Shown here: piece by piece, positions 50,022 through 61,456 of the stretch
How positions within the stretch are numbered: position 1 is the first letter of the stretch
How the letters are laid out: every line of letters starts with the position of its first letter
Source: Diplonema japonicum
Taxonomy: Eukaryota > Euglenozoa > Diplonemea > Diplonemida > Diplonemidae
Assembly: GCA_964019335.1 (NCBI GenBank)
Contig: OZ025660.1
Span: forward strand, 124,001 to 188,000
Direction: 5' to 3'
DNA length: 64,000 bases
Notes under the pieces: model-generated
Told to the model about the DNA's origin: nothing
What the model saw: the letters and a program-made list of their open reading frames with translations, nothing else
The model's database searches: none
Position numbers and translations under genes: made by a program

Positions 50022-52448
50022 TCAATTGAACTCGGTGTCGATGTCCTGGACAGCCAGGGGGGCGACCATCGGGGTTAGCTGCTGCACAGGTGTCCCGCCA
50101 GCTGCCGCGGCACAAAGGGGGGTGCTGTTGGGCATGATCATCGGCGTCATCTCCCTGCCTATTCCAGCGGTGGGGACAAGGGCACCTGAGGCCGCTTTCT
50201 TGTTGCCCGGCTCGTCCTCGCACTTCCTCTTCCCGCCTGTCTTCCTTGCCGCTTTCGCCTGTGCCTGCATCTCCTTTTGGATTGAGCCCACCGCCTGTGC
50301 GAGGTTGTTCACCGCAGAAGCAATCACGTCCAATTGCTCCAGACGTGCAGCCATCACTCCCATCTGCTCGCTCAGCGTTTGCACGTTCTGTTGCACGGAC
50401 ATCAACAGGTTGGCCGTCGACGCGTTCTTCCTCTCCATGTCGACGAGCCGGGCCTCCATGGTCTTCCTCTCCTGTTCGTTCTCCAGTTCCATCCTTCGCG
50501 CCCATTCCACGAACTGGTCGGTGGATGCGGTACCGGAGGTCGCAGATGGCGGTGCCGACGCCGGCGCCTGCATCACCGGTGTCGTCTGCGGTTTGCAGAA
50601 ATGCGTCGACTGCCCAGACTGCTGCGCTTGCCCAGGCTGCTGTGTCTCGGTCGCTTGTGGTTGAGGTTGAACTCCCGGTTGGGGTGCTGCAGTTGGATTC
50701 GGTGCTGGCCCAGCTTGTCTTCCCCACACGGCGTTCGGCGGCAAGGTGAAGACCGGCGTGTTCTTCACCTCCTTCTTCTTCTTATTCTTGCCCACCCTCA
50801 GCAGGTCCCCTTCCATCGGCTGGATGGCCCACCTCACTCCCTGGACTGTCAACACCAAGCTCCTTGGTTCGGTCGTCGCAGTCACCACCCACGTCTGTCT
50901 GCCACCATGCCTGTGCAGCTTCTTCCTCACCGTTGCTGGCCACCCGGAACGGCTCAGCTTGCCCTCGAGCTCCAGCCCGTTCATTGCTACCGGGACTCCC
51001 TGCACCTCGTAGTGGGCACCCTCCAGCAGGTCTACGGCGGTCGCTGTTGTCTTCAGATCTGCATGGCGGTCCTTGAGGATCTGCCTTGCGGTGTTGAGTC
51101 CGTCCTTTGGCACCCGAACGCCGTACGTGACAGTCTTGCTCGATTTTTTCAGGGTCAAACCCCATCCGCCGATGTCATTCTTCATCTTCAGGGCAACCTT
51201 CAGAGCCGTGTTCTCCAGCCAGATCACTGGCAGCAGGTCACGCGCCTCCCAAGGCTGCCTGACGAAAACGCCGTCCTCTCCGCTGCGCGTTAGGATCGCC
51301 TTAACGTCTTCCTTCTTTACCGTGATCGGTATTTCTAAAATACCGTCCTTCTTTCTGCCCCTCTTAGCGAGGTACCTCCCTGCGCGTTCTCTCAGCCATG
51401 CCAGCAGACGCGGCCGAGCTTTCTCGGCGTCCTGCGTCGTCTGCGCCAGGAGAAAAAGCTCTGCAGTGCACGTGGGCTCAGGCTCCTTCTCCTCCGTCTC
51501 CTCCATGTCCTCGACAGTCTCGCTAGTGGGCATTGCCGGGTCGCCGTGCCTTGCCGTCACGTACAGGCGCCTGTACGTCTTGCCACGTCCCTCGTTTGTC
51601 ACCAGGAGGACCTCCGCCATCTTACCGCAGAAGTAGGGTAATCGTCCCCAGGAAACCACCGTCGCCGCTGCCGTCCCCTTCAGCCACTCTGCCGCCTGTC
51701 GCTCATCACCCTGCGGCACCAGGTACACCGCGCGCTCTTGCACCGTCTCCGGGCCCTGCCACTCCTGCACGTGGACCTGCCACTCATCTCCATCGAGGCA
51801 CCCCTCGACGGGCTTGCGTACTTCTTTCTTCTCGGGCTTCGAACCACCCTTGGCCACGCTGCGTAGAGGAATGGGGTATCTCGGCCTCGGCTCATACTCA
51901 TCTGCGTCCGGCTTCCTCGCTCCTTCCTCCCTGCTGAGACACACGTAGTGGTCTCTCACATACCCTAGCCACAGCTCCTGTGTGGTCACCATCCCACCCA
52001 CCGGCCTGGAGGTGGTGCACACCAGGCGGTCGTCCCGGACCGCGTACACACAGATCACGCGGCCCATGGCTCGCGCCAGGGCATTCACCGCCATCCGGTC
52101 TCCCCACGTCCCCGGAAGAGCCACCAGCCGCTGGTACTCCTTCCACGCCCCCTCCGGGTCCTCTCCAATCATGAAGGACGAGAAGTCCTTCGTCGCCAGG
52201 TCTGCCGCCACTGCCTCCCTTAGGGCAGCGGCCCCGTCTCGCGCTCCGTGCACCGCGTATGAGGCTGCCTCATACAAGCAGTCTCCCGGCCTCCTCCCCA
52301 CGTCTTGGACCTTCCAGCCCATCCCCAGCCTGCCGGCTAGGTCGCCCACCGCTTCTCCTTGCCTGGTGGATTCGCCAGACCCCCCTTTTGGAGGAGCCTG
52401 CCCAGGAACCGCCCTCGTGGAGGCTCCACCTCGGCCTTTTGGTGGCAT
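50022..52448 (-). CDS. LINE ORF1 with OTU cysteine-protease domain and coiled coil
   Basis: This 808-aa protein starts at MPPKGRGGAS. Residues about 45-175 are an OTU-type cysteine protease: RRPGDCLYEAAS with Asp56-Cys57, LPGTWGDRMAVNALARAMGR, VICVYAV and the catalytic His167 in RDHYVCL. OTU proteins cleave ubiquitin or related chains. A basic, folded central region follows without a recognised name. Then come a Gln/Pro-rich linker (PQPGVQPQPQATETQQPG), a coiled coil (VEWARRMELENEQERKTMEA ... EQLDVIASAVNNLAQ), and a Lys-rich segment (TGGKRKCEDEPGNKK) that could be nuclear or RNA-binding. No CCHC knuckles are seen. It ends DIDTEFN followed by TGA, in the same frame as ORF2. The upstream extension of the frame is a T-run artefact. 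Confidence 0.85.
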   Translation of the reverse strand: MPPKGRGGASTRAVPGQAPPKGGSGESTRQGEAVGDLAGRLGMGWKVQDVGRRPGDCLYEAASYAVHGARDGAAALREAVAADLATKDFSSFMIGEDPEGAWKEYQRLVALPGTWGDRMAVNALARAMGRVICVYAVRDDRLVCTTSRPVGGMVTTQELWLGYVRDHYVCLSREEGARKPDADEYEPRPRYPIPLRSVAKGGSKPEKKEVRKPVEGCLDGDEWQVHVQEWQGPETVQERAVYLVPQGDERQAAEWLKGTAAATVVSWGRLPYFCGKMAEVLLVTNEGRGKTYRRLYVTARHGDPAMPTSETVEDMEETEEKEPEPTCTAELFLLAQTTQDAEKARPRLLAWLRERAGRYLAKRGRKKDGILEIPITVKKEDVKAILTRSGEDGVFVRQPWEARDLLPVIWLENTALKVALKMKNDIGGWGLTLKKSSKTVTYGVRVPKDGLNTARQILKDRHADLKTTATAVDLLEGAHYEVQGVPVAMNGLELEGKLSRSGWPATVRKKLHRHGGRQTWVVTATTEPRSLVLTVQGVRWAIQPMEGDLLRVGKNKKKKEVKNTPVFTLPPNAVWGRQAGPAPNPTAAPQPGVQPQPQATETQQPGQAQQSGQSTHFCKPQTTPVMQAPASAPPSATSGTASTDQFVEWARRMELENEQERKTMEARLVDMERKNASTANLLMSVQQNVQTLSEQMGVMAARLEQLDVIASAVNNLAQAVGSIQKEMQAQAKAARKTGGKRKCEDEPGNKKAASGALVPTAGIGREMTPMIMPNSTPLCAAAAGGTPVQQLTPMVAPLAVQDIDTEFN

Positions 52449-52680
52449 TTTGTCTTCGCGACTTTTGATGTTAAAAACCCGAAACCCAGTGTTCCCTGGT
52501 ATTCCCATCCGGGTAAAAAAAAAAAAAAAAAACTCGCTATTTTCAACGTCAAGGTGACACAAGTCAAATGGCGCTCAGCACGACCACCACAGTCGGCTCC
52601 AGTGTACCATAAGTACATGTGGCGCATTTGCGATCCATGTTCCCCTGTTTTGTTGAGAAGCCTGCCCATGAATTGACACG

Positions 52681-53617
52681 CTTAAGGGACGTGGGGGCTT
52701 TTCGTCCGGTTTAGCGAATCTTGTCTGGCTGGCTCCAATCATTTGGAAAAATAAAAAAAACTGGTGGGCACTAAGGTAGCTCTCAGCTCCTGTTTCAGTA
52801 CTACTTTATTTTGTGGTCACAACTACACTAGCCCCCCCCCCCCCCCCTGGTGGGGAAGAATTTTGAATTGAGGGAGTTTTATTCTCTTTCCTTTTCTCTT
52901 TTTTTTTTTTCTTTCTTTTAACTAGTAGAATTCATTTACACAAAAAGTATGGGGAAAAAAACAAATCCCACCAAGAAAAAAAAAAAGAAAAAAAATAAGA
53001 GGATCATCTTTCTTTTTTTTTTTTATATTTTTTTTTTGTTTTGTTATGTTTTTTTTTTTTTTTTGTGTTTTCTTTTCTTTCTCTTTCTTTCTTCTTTCTT
53101 TCTTTTTCTTTAAAATTCCCTTTTTTTTTTGTGAGATTAATAAAATTAGAATAGAATCGGCGTGGTATTTAGTGGGGTCCTTCGTTGAAGAATTAGGGAA
53201 AGGTCCCCCCCCGTCTTATTTTTTTTTCTTTTTTTTTTTTTTTTTAAATCTTGTTCTGTAAAAAGAGAGCAGACGGGGGGCACCAGAAAGAAGGAACAAG
53301 ATATCACCATTTGAGATTCTACGAGAAAAGAAATATAGTAAAATAGACTCCAATCATCTCTCGTTTTCTTTTGATACTCCGCTGTTCGTAGAAATTGCTT
53401 CAGCAGGAGTGTCCGTATCAGGAAGCCTGCATTTTAGTGGACTAGAAAAATGCTGCTTCTTGTTTTAGCTTGGTTTAGAATTAGTTCCTTTAGTGCGGGT
53501 CACTTTGCGAGGCAAACAAACCGGTCCCCTGGAACCTTGTTCTTTAGAAAGAACAGAAAAAAAAAAAGTGTGAAAAAAGCAAATTTGTGAAGTAGTGTGA
53601 GGGTGGGGGAAACGGGG

Positions 53618-53650
<33 letters not shown>

Positions 53651-54511
53651 ACCTTTCGCAAATAACGTGACATTTCTGGGGGGGGGGGGGGGTTTGAAAT
53701 GTCTGTGTGTAAAGTAGTTTTTTTTTTTCTTTTTTTGAAAGATTCGTAGAAAAAAAAAAAAAAAACTAAAGTTTCTCTTCCCTTCTTCCGAATATTATTA
53801 TTTTCTTTTTTCAACTCAGGTCAGATTGGAAGAAGGGATAGTAACGAACCAACTAGCGGCTCAGCTATCTATTGATATGCTCACTTTCTTTTGGGGAGGG
53901 CCACTGACCTCTTCTACATAAAAAAAAAAAAAAAAAGCGATGTTTAAGAGTATCCCACTTGAGGACCCCCCAACAGCATAAAATTCGCTAAAGCTTCAGA
54001 GGAAAAAAAAAAGGTCAAGGAATAAAGCAATACAAAGGTTTAACATAAAAGAAGAAGAAATAAGAAGGAGAAAAGAAGAGGAAAAATGAGGAGGAAAAAA
54101 AAAAAAAAAAAAAAAAAAAAAGAAAGAAAGAGGAAACAAAAACTCAGACTAGCAAATATAATGTATCTAAGTTTCTTGTTCTTTTTTTTTTTCTTCTTTT
54201 TTTTTTCTTCCAACCCTTTGTTTTTATTTATTTTTTTTTCTTGTCAACCAAGAAAAAAAAAAACCGCTTGAGGCACACAACCTCTTTGCCTCAGCAGTTT
54301 GCCATTGATCCCATAAGCCCCACCTTCGTACGTAAAAATCTTTAAAAAGAAAATACAAAACCTCAGCAAAAAAAAAAAAAAAAAAAAAGAACAGTATTAT
54401 TAAAGGTGTGGGAGGGAGGGAGGGGAGAGTGAAAAAATTAAATAGAAAACAGAGAAAAGATGCCTTTGAAGGGAACCTGCAGTATGTGACAGGATCGCCT
54501 GGACAATCAAC
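52681..54511. other. Gene-free homopolymer-rich stretch
   Basis: A, T and C/G runs with a few complex stretches (52680-52830, 53330-53530) and no recognisable gene. Open frames are poly-Lys or poly-Phe. Confidence 0.5.
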
Positions 54512-55638
54512 TCATCTAGTGTTTGATCCCTTCTGTCGTGGTAGTGCCTTAGGCCCGTCGTGGTATCTCATCAGCAGCTTGGGCGTGAAACCGACTAGCG
54601 AGTTGTTGAGGATGCAATGAGTTCGCAGTTGCTCCTCTAGGATCGGGTGGGTTGCCTTCGGGGACGCGAAGACTGGACGAGTGGAGTATTGGCTGTGGAG
54701 CCCCAGAGTACGCAGTGAGTGCACTGACTTCATAGTTTCTGCTGGAATCAGGTGATTCCCAGTTCCTGTTCTGTGTGCCCTGTCCAGGACGTTGAGGATT
54801 CTTCCGATTTTCCTAGCCCAGCATGCCAGGTCTTCACCACCCATGTGGATTCTCTCCGTTGCTATGAAGTCGACAGCAAGCTCCGCCTTGGACACTTGCC
54901 CTGCATCCTTGCACTCAGCCATTTGAGGACAAACGGGATCAGCCCCGGGAAGTACTTCTTCCCCAGCCCGTGCTTGTGATACCAAATGAGGGGTTTCGGT
55001 TCTAATAGGTTTCCCGGTTGGAATGGTCTTTTCCAGAAGTGTAGATTATCGTATCTGACTTGCTTCTCGGCGTGCAGGCTCTCGAGTTTCCCCGCAATTT
55101 CCGCAAACATCAGGTGTAGTTCCTTGACACTTGTCAGGCTTATGTCCATATCAGAGGTAATGCCGTGTAGACGGGCGCAGCTTGGCCAGCTGACGTGGTC
55201 TTGCACCAGCCGAATGTGGTCAGTGTTGGCCGTTCTGCAGTCGGCGTGCGCCGGGCATTGCCAGATCGTATGCTGTAGTAGGGAGCTGGTCCCGTTCCCA
55301 ATGTTATATGGTGTGCCACACCCCAGGCATTTCGTATGTGAGCCGTTCATGTCGCCGTAAGCTCTGGGGTGTAGGGGAAGCATCGCGCCCGCAATGGCAC
55401 AAAGTATCCTCCTTGCTTTCTGTGGGTTGGTGGTCGTCACCTCGTTGTGGAGGAAGTTCGTTTTCTCCTCGTCAATGCCTGTTTCGACCCCCTGGTAGGT
55501 GTCTCGCTCTTCGGCCAGATCTTCACGTAGTTTGGCTTTCAGCAGCGTCCTGATCTCGTGTTTCAGGAGCTGTTTGCCTTGCGGTAGTATCTTCGTCTGG
55601 AAGTCCTTCCACCTTGACCCTATTTCTCGGTGCCACAA
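54512..55638 (-). pseudogene. Degenerate fragment of a second LINE ORF2 C-terminus
   Basis: Two overlapping frames (55638-54862 and 54985-54512) together parallel the C-terminus of the full ORF2. KARRILCAIAG...HPRAYGD matches RLRRIISGAVFTTHPRVWGR. TKCLGCG...LLQHTIWQCPAHA matches ACDVCDH...TEHALWECEPA, including the C..C...H...C zinc ligands. ARLHGIT matches TALHGIV. LIPFVLKWLSARMQG and then KAELAVDFIATERIHM match LKNVLKWLRGL and TMELAIDYEQTTRRSL. The match switches frame near 54900, a one-base shift at about GCAGGGCAAG. The endonuclease and RT are missing, so this is a 5'-truncated, frameshifted copy of a diverged family. Confidence 0.75.
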
Positions 55639-56516
55639 ACCAAATAAAAGAGGGGGGGGGGGGGGGGGTGGGAGGGCGAAGTTGTAACCCCCTTAAGGAC
55701 CAAAAAAGAAGGGGGGGAAAAAATAGTCGCCATTTGTACTTTTGTTTTCGCAAGCACATTATTTATTTTTTTTTTTTCCGTCATTCTTTTTTTTCTTTCC
55801 CATTTCATGAAAACGAGGTTTTACGGACCCTTGGGTTTTAACAAAAAAAAAAAAAAAAAAAAAAAAAGCACCTGATTTCTCACCCGCCTCTTCCACTTCT
55901 TTGTTAGTTGCTTGTACGCCAGGCAGGTTTATAAGCAACCAAAGTCTTTTCCCCCTTTTCATAAATTTTCATAAAGCATCTCAAGACTTTTGTTGATATA
56001 CTGAAGGGAGAACAGGATCAATATGGAAGAAGAAAAAAAAAAAGGAAGTCCTTTTCAAGAAGGGGGGGCCCTATTCCAATTTTTTCCCCCCTCATTTCCA
56101 ACCTAAACAAGAGATAGACGAAAAGAAAATTCAGACTTTCTTTTTTTTTTTTTTAAAAAAAGATAGAAAGGTACCTGCGTCAATAGACGAATACGTTCGT
56201 GGGGGAGGAAAAAAAAAAAGAAAGAACAAAAAAAAAAAAGAAAGTTCACCGATGCGGCTTAGAAAAGAAAAAAAATTACAAAGAATGGCGCGAAAAACCA
56301 AAGTAAATAGTGTCTTAGAAGAGAGGGGTAGCATCACAAGAAATCTGGTAGGGATTAATGAACCTTTTTCTGTTGTCATAAATCGATGTTGATCGTGGAG
56401 AAGGGGGGGGGGGGGGGGGGGCTTTCTAGGTTAAAGAAAAAAGAGGGGAAAAAAAAAGAAAAAGGTTCTCACCCGCCATTCATGTTTTTTTTTTCTTTTT
56501 TTTTTTCATCTTTCTT

Positions 56517-56552
<36 letters not shown>

Positions 56553-56918
56553 ATAACCGGCGCTGGGCATTAATCCCCTTCGCATTTCTGGGTCAAAAAA
56601 AAAAAAAAAACTACTTTTTCAAAAAAAAAAAAAAAAAAAAAAAAAACCCTATAGTAAGTATATCCGCTCCCCTATAAAAGAAAAAAGTCAATCACTCTTT
56701 TCATTGCAAAAAAAAGATTTCAGGGGGCTCCAGATATAAGGGGGGGGTTTTTTTTTGAAGTGGATCCGTAAAGGGAAAAGTGGCCCCGAGCCCGGTCATT
56801 GTTGGCATTCGCATTACATGCCAAAACAATGTCACATCTCCCTTATATTCTTAGACAAGCCTAAGACTCGTTCTTTTGCAAAAAAAAAAAAAAAAAAAAA
56901 AAATTAAAAAAAAAAAAT
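55639..56918. other. Gene-free homopolymer-rich stretch
   Basis: G18-type run near 55650-55668, A and T runs (55840-55867, 56520-56550, 56622-56646) and an R2 hairpin block at about 56851-56880. No gene is seen. Confidence 0.5.
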
Positions 56919-58425
56919 AAAGGGGCCCCCTGAATAATCCCTTTATTTGGGCAGTGGAGGGGGGGTGTTAGGGCTCCAAAAAAAAAGAATTATTTGGAAT
57001 ACACTTATTTGGGTTGTACTTATTTGGGCTGGGGGGCCTGCCACATGGAAAGCAGGGAGCGGGGCTTAGAGCACTTCGGAAATCTTAACATGCCAAATCG
57101 TGCCAAGACTTTTTTCATGCCCTTTTTTTTTCCAAGGGAAATTTTAACAGTTTTTCTCCCAGGCTGTGGAGAACCCACAAACGTTGCAGACAAACCGCCT
57201 GGTTTTGGCGTTAGGTGGTTGCTGGGAGGTTGCTGGGGTCTGAGAGGCTTGAGAAACTGTCAGGGCTTGAGAAGCTGCAAGGGCTTGGGAGGCTGCTGGA
57301 GTCTCATCAGGTGTAGTGTCCATTGTAACACCTGCAACAACGTTCTGTGCTGCATTGTCTAAACTTTGCTAAGTGCCCTTAGCTGTATGGCCTCCTCGGA
57401 ACTACCTGGAAGGTAGCCGTGAGATCGCACAAAGCTAAAGGTGTTGAGCAGTTGCATGACCTTTCTCATGTGCTTGCCCTATCCACAGTGCCACGTTGAC
57501 TCGGCACTCTGCTGCAGTCATCAACGTCCCACCTCGGCTGCTTGGGGCATGCCACAGCCCCCCTTAACCCCTCAAAATGGTGAGAAGCAGCCTCACAATA
57601 CAGACTTTTCTTTTTCAATCGATTGTTATATTTGTACTAATAAAATATAGCGTGCACGACGGCACTGATCAAGCGACTGGCACCTTCTGAAGAAGGGCCT
57701 CCCACGTCTGCTGGGTTGAGCAGAGGATGCCCCAGGGCGGCCGTTCCAGTCTGATCATGTTGCACTATAATATATTTCTCATCTTCTAGAAGAAAATGGG
57801 GTTTTTGCCCTCATGGCTCACTGGGCCAGCACTCTTACTTGTGTAAGCAGCCTCACAATACTGCCAGTGGGCTACGACACAACTTTGGGATCTTGCTCAG
57901 GAATGGAATATTGACATTGTGGGCCATGAAACAAAGCAAATACTGGATAAGTTGTCAACACATGAATGCACATGCCCTTCCGGCAACGCAGAAGCACCCA
58001 GGCCACCCACAAGCGCCTTTGAACTAAGTGGTTCTGTGAAATTTTGAACCGTTCATCACAAACCAGCTAGCTTCTTGCATTAAGAAAAATAGTCCCCCAC
58101 AATAACCCAGGTGCCAAACCCTGTGGTCCCTGTTCAAAATGCAAAGGAATTGCTCGTAAGTGCCCAAAACCAGGTGAAAATCGACTTTTTGGTCAAAAAA
58201 GGGGTGTCATAATGGGTTAGGTAGGCTAGTACCCTGCACAGGCATAACTGAGAAAAGCCCATTGCACGACTACCATGTGACCCCACCCTGGTCCCCAAAA
58301 AAAAAAAAGAAAGGGGGTTGGGAATTATTTGGGAAATTTGGAGTGGAAAAATCCCCAAAAAAAAAAAAGAATTATTTGGGAAAAAACACATTATTTGGGA
58401 GGGAATTATTCAGGCCCCCCCTTTA
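56919..58425. mobile_element. Terminal-inverted-repeat DNA element, about 1.5 kb (family TIR-D)
   Basis: The left end AAAGGGGCCCCCTGAATAAT (about 56919 on) is matched in inverted orientation at the right end, GAATTATTCAGGCCCCCCCT TT (58402-58423). Subterminal TTATTTGGG motifs recur at both ends (56942, 56990, 57003, 57016, 58325, 58371, 58390). The interior is GC-balanced and contains a repeated AGCAGCCTCACAATAC (57594, 57846). There are many stops in all frames, so any transposase is decayed or absent. Boundaries are good to a few bases; the target duplication is not resolved. Confidence 0.65.
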
Positions 58426-61419
58426 ATAATAATCATAGAGAGAAAAAGTGGCCCCAAAATAAGAAAAGAAAAAAAAATGCACGGGGAAAAAAAAAATGTT
58501 GTTGAGAAAAAAAAAAAAAAAAACCATCATTCCCCCACCAACTTCAGTTCCTTTCCCCCCAAACAAAAAAAAAAAAGAATTATTTGGGAACACACTTACG
58601 GTTTTCTCTTAAATTAATAGAGTTACTTTTTTTCTTTTCTTCATTTTCTGTGTTGTCTTCAATATGAAGGAAAATAGTAGAAAGAGAGAACAAAAAAAAA
58701 AAAAGAAAATGCTATGAAGGTGCTCGCTTAGCGTGCCAAGAAGCTAGAAACTTGGAGAAAGTCTGTAACCCGTAAACACACTATTTAAAGAACATAAAGA
58801 TCACTTAGCCTTTCCCCCCCCCTTTTTTTTCTTCTCTCTACCACCTTATTATCTTCCCTCTTCTTCTGAAGACTCTGCTTTTCTTTAAGTCAACTGGCAT
58901 CCCCTCCCCTGTAGGGTAACACCTCCTCTGTTATAGGTCACATTAAAACCCAAAAGACAGCGTTCTTTTTCTCTTCACTAGCTGTGAAAAGAAAATCGGT
59001 ATACAGATAAAATAATAAAAAGAGAAAAAAATAATAATAATAATAATAAAAAAAAAAAAAAAACCCACCCAAACAGAAGGGGTATCTGCGTTAATCTTTT
59101 TGAATTATACATCAGAGAGAAAATTTTTTTTCTTTTTTCCCCTTTTCCCATTTTTTTCCCCCCCCGAAAAAAGGCACCTGTTGCCATAACGTGCAATAAT
59201 TTACCTCAGGGGCAGTCCTTCTAGCCTTTCAGACGTTGGTGGATAAAAAGGGGGGTAAATAAAAAAATAAGAAAACTACTGAAAAATTGAAGAAATAGGA
59301 CTATGTGTCCTCTCTCTCTTTTTCTTTCTCCCAAAAAAAACTTTTTCTTTTCAGAGGGCACCCCTTCCCTATCTTTTACTCTTTCGACCGGTTTTTCTCT
59401 CTCTCTTTTCTTTTTTCTTTTCCCCTCCCCCCCCTTTTTTTTTGTTCTTCTTCTTACCATGTTTGGACTTTGACATGAAACGGAGAAAGTTTCAAATGTT
59501 CTTTCGCCGTTCCATATTAGTTTTCTGTTCTGATTTTTTTTTTCTTTTCCTTTTCTTTTTTTTCTCCGTTCAGTACTAAGTCCAAATATTTTGCTTTTTT
59601 CTTTTTTTTTTTCCTTCTTTTCTTGTGGATGAGATGCTGCTGTTTGTTACAACGATTTGCCACCGTCCCCTTAGACAAGTCAAAAGACTGAGAAAATTGC
59701 TATTTCTATTACACCGGCGGGGTTGAATCTCAGATTTTTTCTTAAATGTGAATTTCTGAGGGATGACAGCAAAACGGGCCACCACAGAGCTGATCCACTT
59801 CAGACCCCAGGGGATCCCTGTTTGGGAAGTCCAGAAGAGTGAACTTGAAAGAATACTGGCGAAAAAAACCGTTTAAAAAAAATATATGAAGAAAAGCTAG
59901 TTGCCCCCATCCCTCTCCCTTTGTACGTAAAAGAGAGAATCGCTGGGTAGGGGAGAGGTGTGTTTCTTTTTTTTTTCTTTTTTTTTTTTCTTTTCTTTCT
60001 TCCTTTTTTTTTTTTTTTTTTTTCTTTTCCTTTTCTATTTTTCAGTGAAGAAAACAATACCGAGTTTGGTGATTATTATGCCCCGTATAAAGTCCCAATT
60101 GGTATTAAAAAAAAAAAAAAAAAAAAACCTCGAAAAAAAGGTACAAAATTTGCATAATAAGCCCAAACCCGGAAATAAAAATTCGATAACATTTAGTGTG
60201 CAAGGGGGGGAGGGGAGTGAGGAAGGGAAAGAAGAAACGACAAACATGCATTTTTTTTAATCTTCTTTCTTTCCTTCCTTTTTCTTCTTTTCTCGATGGG
60301 GAGGAAAGGATGGGATGCTGGAGATGGAATATAAATATAAAAAAAAATGGCAAACCTAAAAAAGCTCTCTTTACATCCTTTTAAAACTGGACAGTTTCTA
60401 TATGATATTTATAACTTTTTTCCTTTATAATGATGGGGGGGGAAATATAAAAATATATTAAAAAAATGCTGTAAATACTTTTGAGGAAAATAAAAGTGGC
60501 AGACTGGAAAGAGAGGAGGGGAAGGTCAGGGACAAACAAAAAAAAAAAGAACAATCTGCGGTATAGCAAGAAATGGGGAGGGAGGGAAGAAAACAAGAAG
60601 AAAAAAAAAAGAAGATCTCTGATTCCTCAGCCCATGTATGAAAAATCACTTTTTCACGGACTAAGGTAAATGGCTATGAAAAAAATAAAAATAAAAATAA
60701 AAATAAAGAGGAATAAATAAAAAAAACAAAGAAAAATAAAAAATTGCAACCGTTTCTTTTTTTTGCTTTTTTTTTCTTCTTTTTTTTTTTTATTCGGAGC
60801 CCCGGATAGCCGGCTGCCAAAAAGAAAATAAAAAATAATCCAGACCTTAAAAATAAGAATCCCTATTTTCTTTTCAAACGTCTTCTGTTCCTACTTTCAT
60901 TTTTCGTCCCATATAAATCCAAATCCGGTAAAAGAAGATTTAAATAAAAATGCCTATCTTTTTTGATTTTTGTTTTGTTTTTTTCTCTCATTTCATTTTA
61001 AAAAAAAAAAACCAACCCTATTTCTTCAGTTGAAAGCATACAGAAAATAACAGGGAACAGAAGGGGGGGGAAAAAAAAAGAAAACTATTTCTGTGTTTTT
61101 CCCCCCTATCGTTTCATTTATTATTGTTCTGAAGTCCTGAAGGAGGTCCGGTACTTCTCTCTCCCCCCCCCCCCCCCCCCCCTCCCAGTTTTCAGGGCTT
61201 GAGGGTGTGAAGCCATGCTTTCACAGGGGATCTAGGATTCTTGTGGTCCCTTGTCAGTGATATCAAAGTGTTGTGAAAAGACCACTTACCTACTTCCAAG
61301 GAGTCTTGCAGTAGTAAATAGCAAATTTATTTTGGCTGGGGAGAGAGGGGGTGGGGGGGGGTGGGGATTCCTTCACATAAAGAAAAAAGGGCAGAAATTA
61401 GTCCTTGCTGTGCTTTTTC

Positions 61420-61450
<31 letters not shown>

Positions 61451-61456
61451 TGTACC
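58426..61456. other. Gene-free stretch with repeat fragments
   Basis: It contains an R2 first block (58741-58790), an R2 hairpin block (about 59670-59690) and an AAT microsatellite (59028-59050). A LINE 3'-end signature (ATTCGATAACATTTAGTGTG) lies at 60181-60200, and there is a C18-type run near 61165-61182. A complex segment at 59640-59850 has normal base composition but no convincing gene. Confidence 0.5.

Larger units (their letters stand above)
45848..52680 (-). mobile_element. Non-LTR retrotransposon (APE-type LINE) with OTU-domain ORF1
   Basis: This is a nearly complete element in minus orientation: a 5' leader (about 52449-52680), ORF1 (52448-50022), then ORF2 (to 45903) in the same frame. 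A short 3' tail follows with a signature CACTGAAATTTTATCGAG before an A/T run. Both frames are open over 6.5 kb, so the copy is young. Base composition is GC-richer than the flanks. No target-site duplication was resolved in the homopolymer surroundings, and the exact ends are approximate. It is related to the fragments at 45396-45690 and 54512-55638. Confidence 0.9.

Noticed and set aside
52785-52815. CAGTACTACTTTATTTTG resembles the end of a kinetoplastid-type spliced leader.
   Set aside because: Single occurrence, no donor GT or downstream Sm-like structure, and the match is short.
57000-58100. Contaminant or host gene, because this segment has normal complexity unlike the flanks.
   Set aside because: Inverted terminal repeats and TTATTTGGG arrays show it is a mobile element interior; all frames carry stops.
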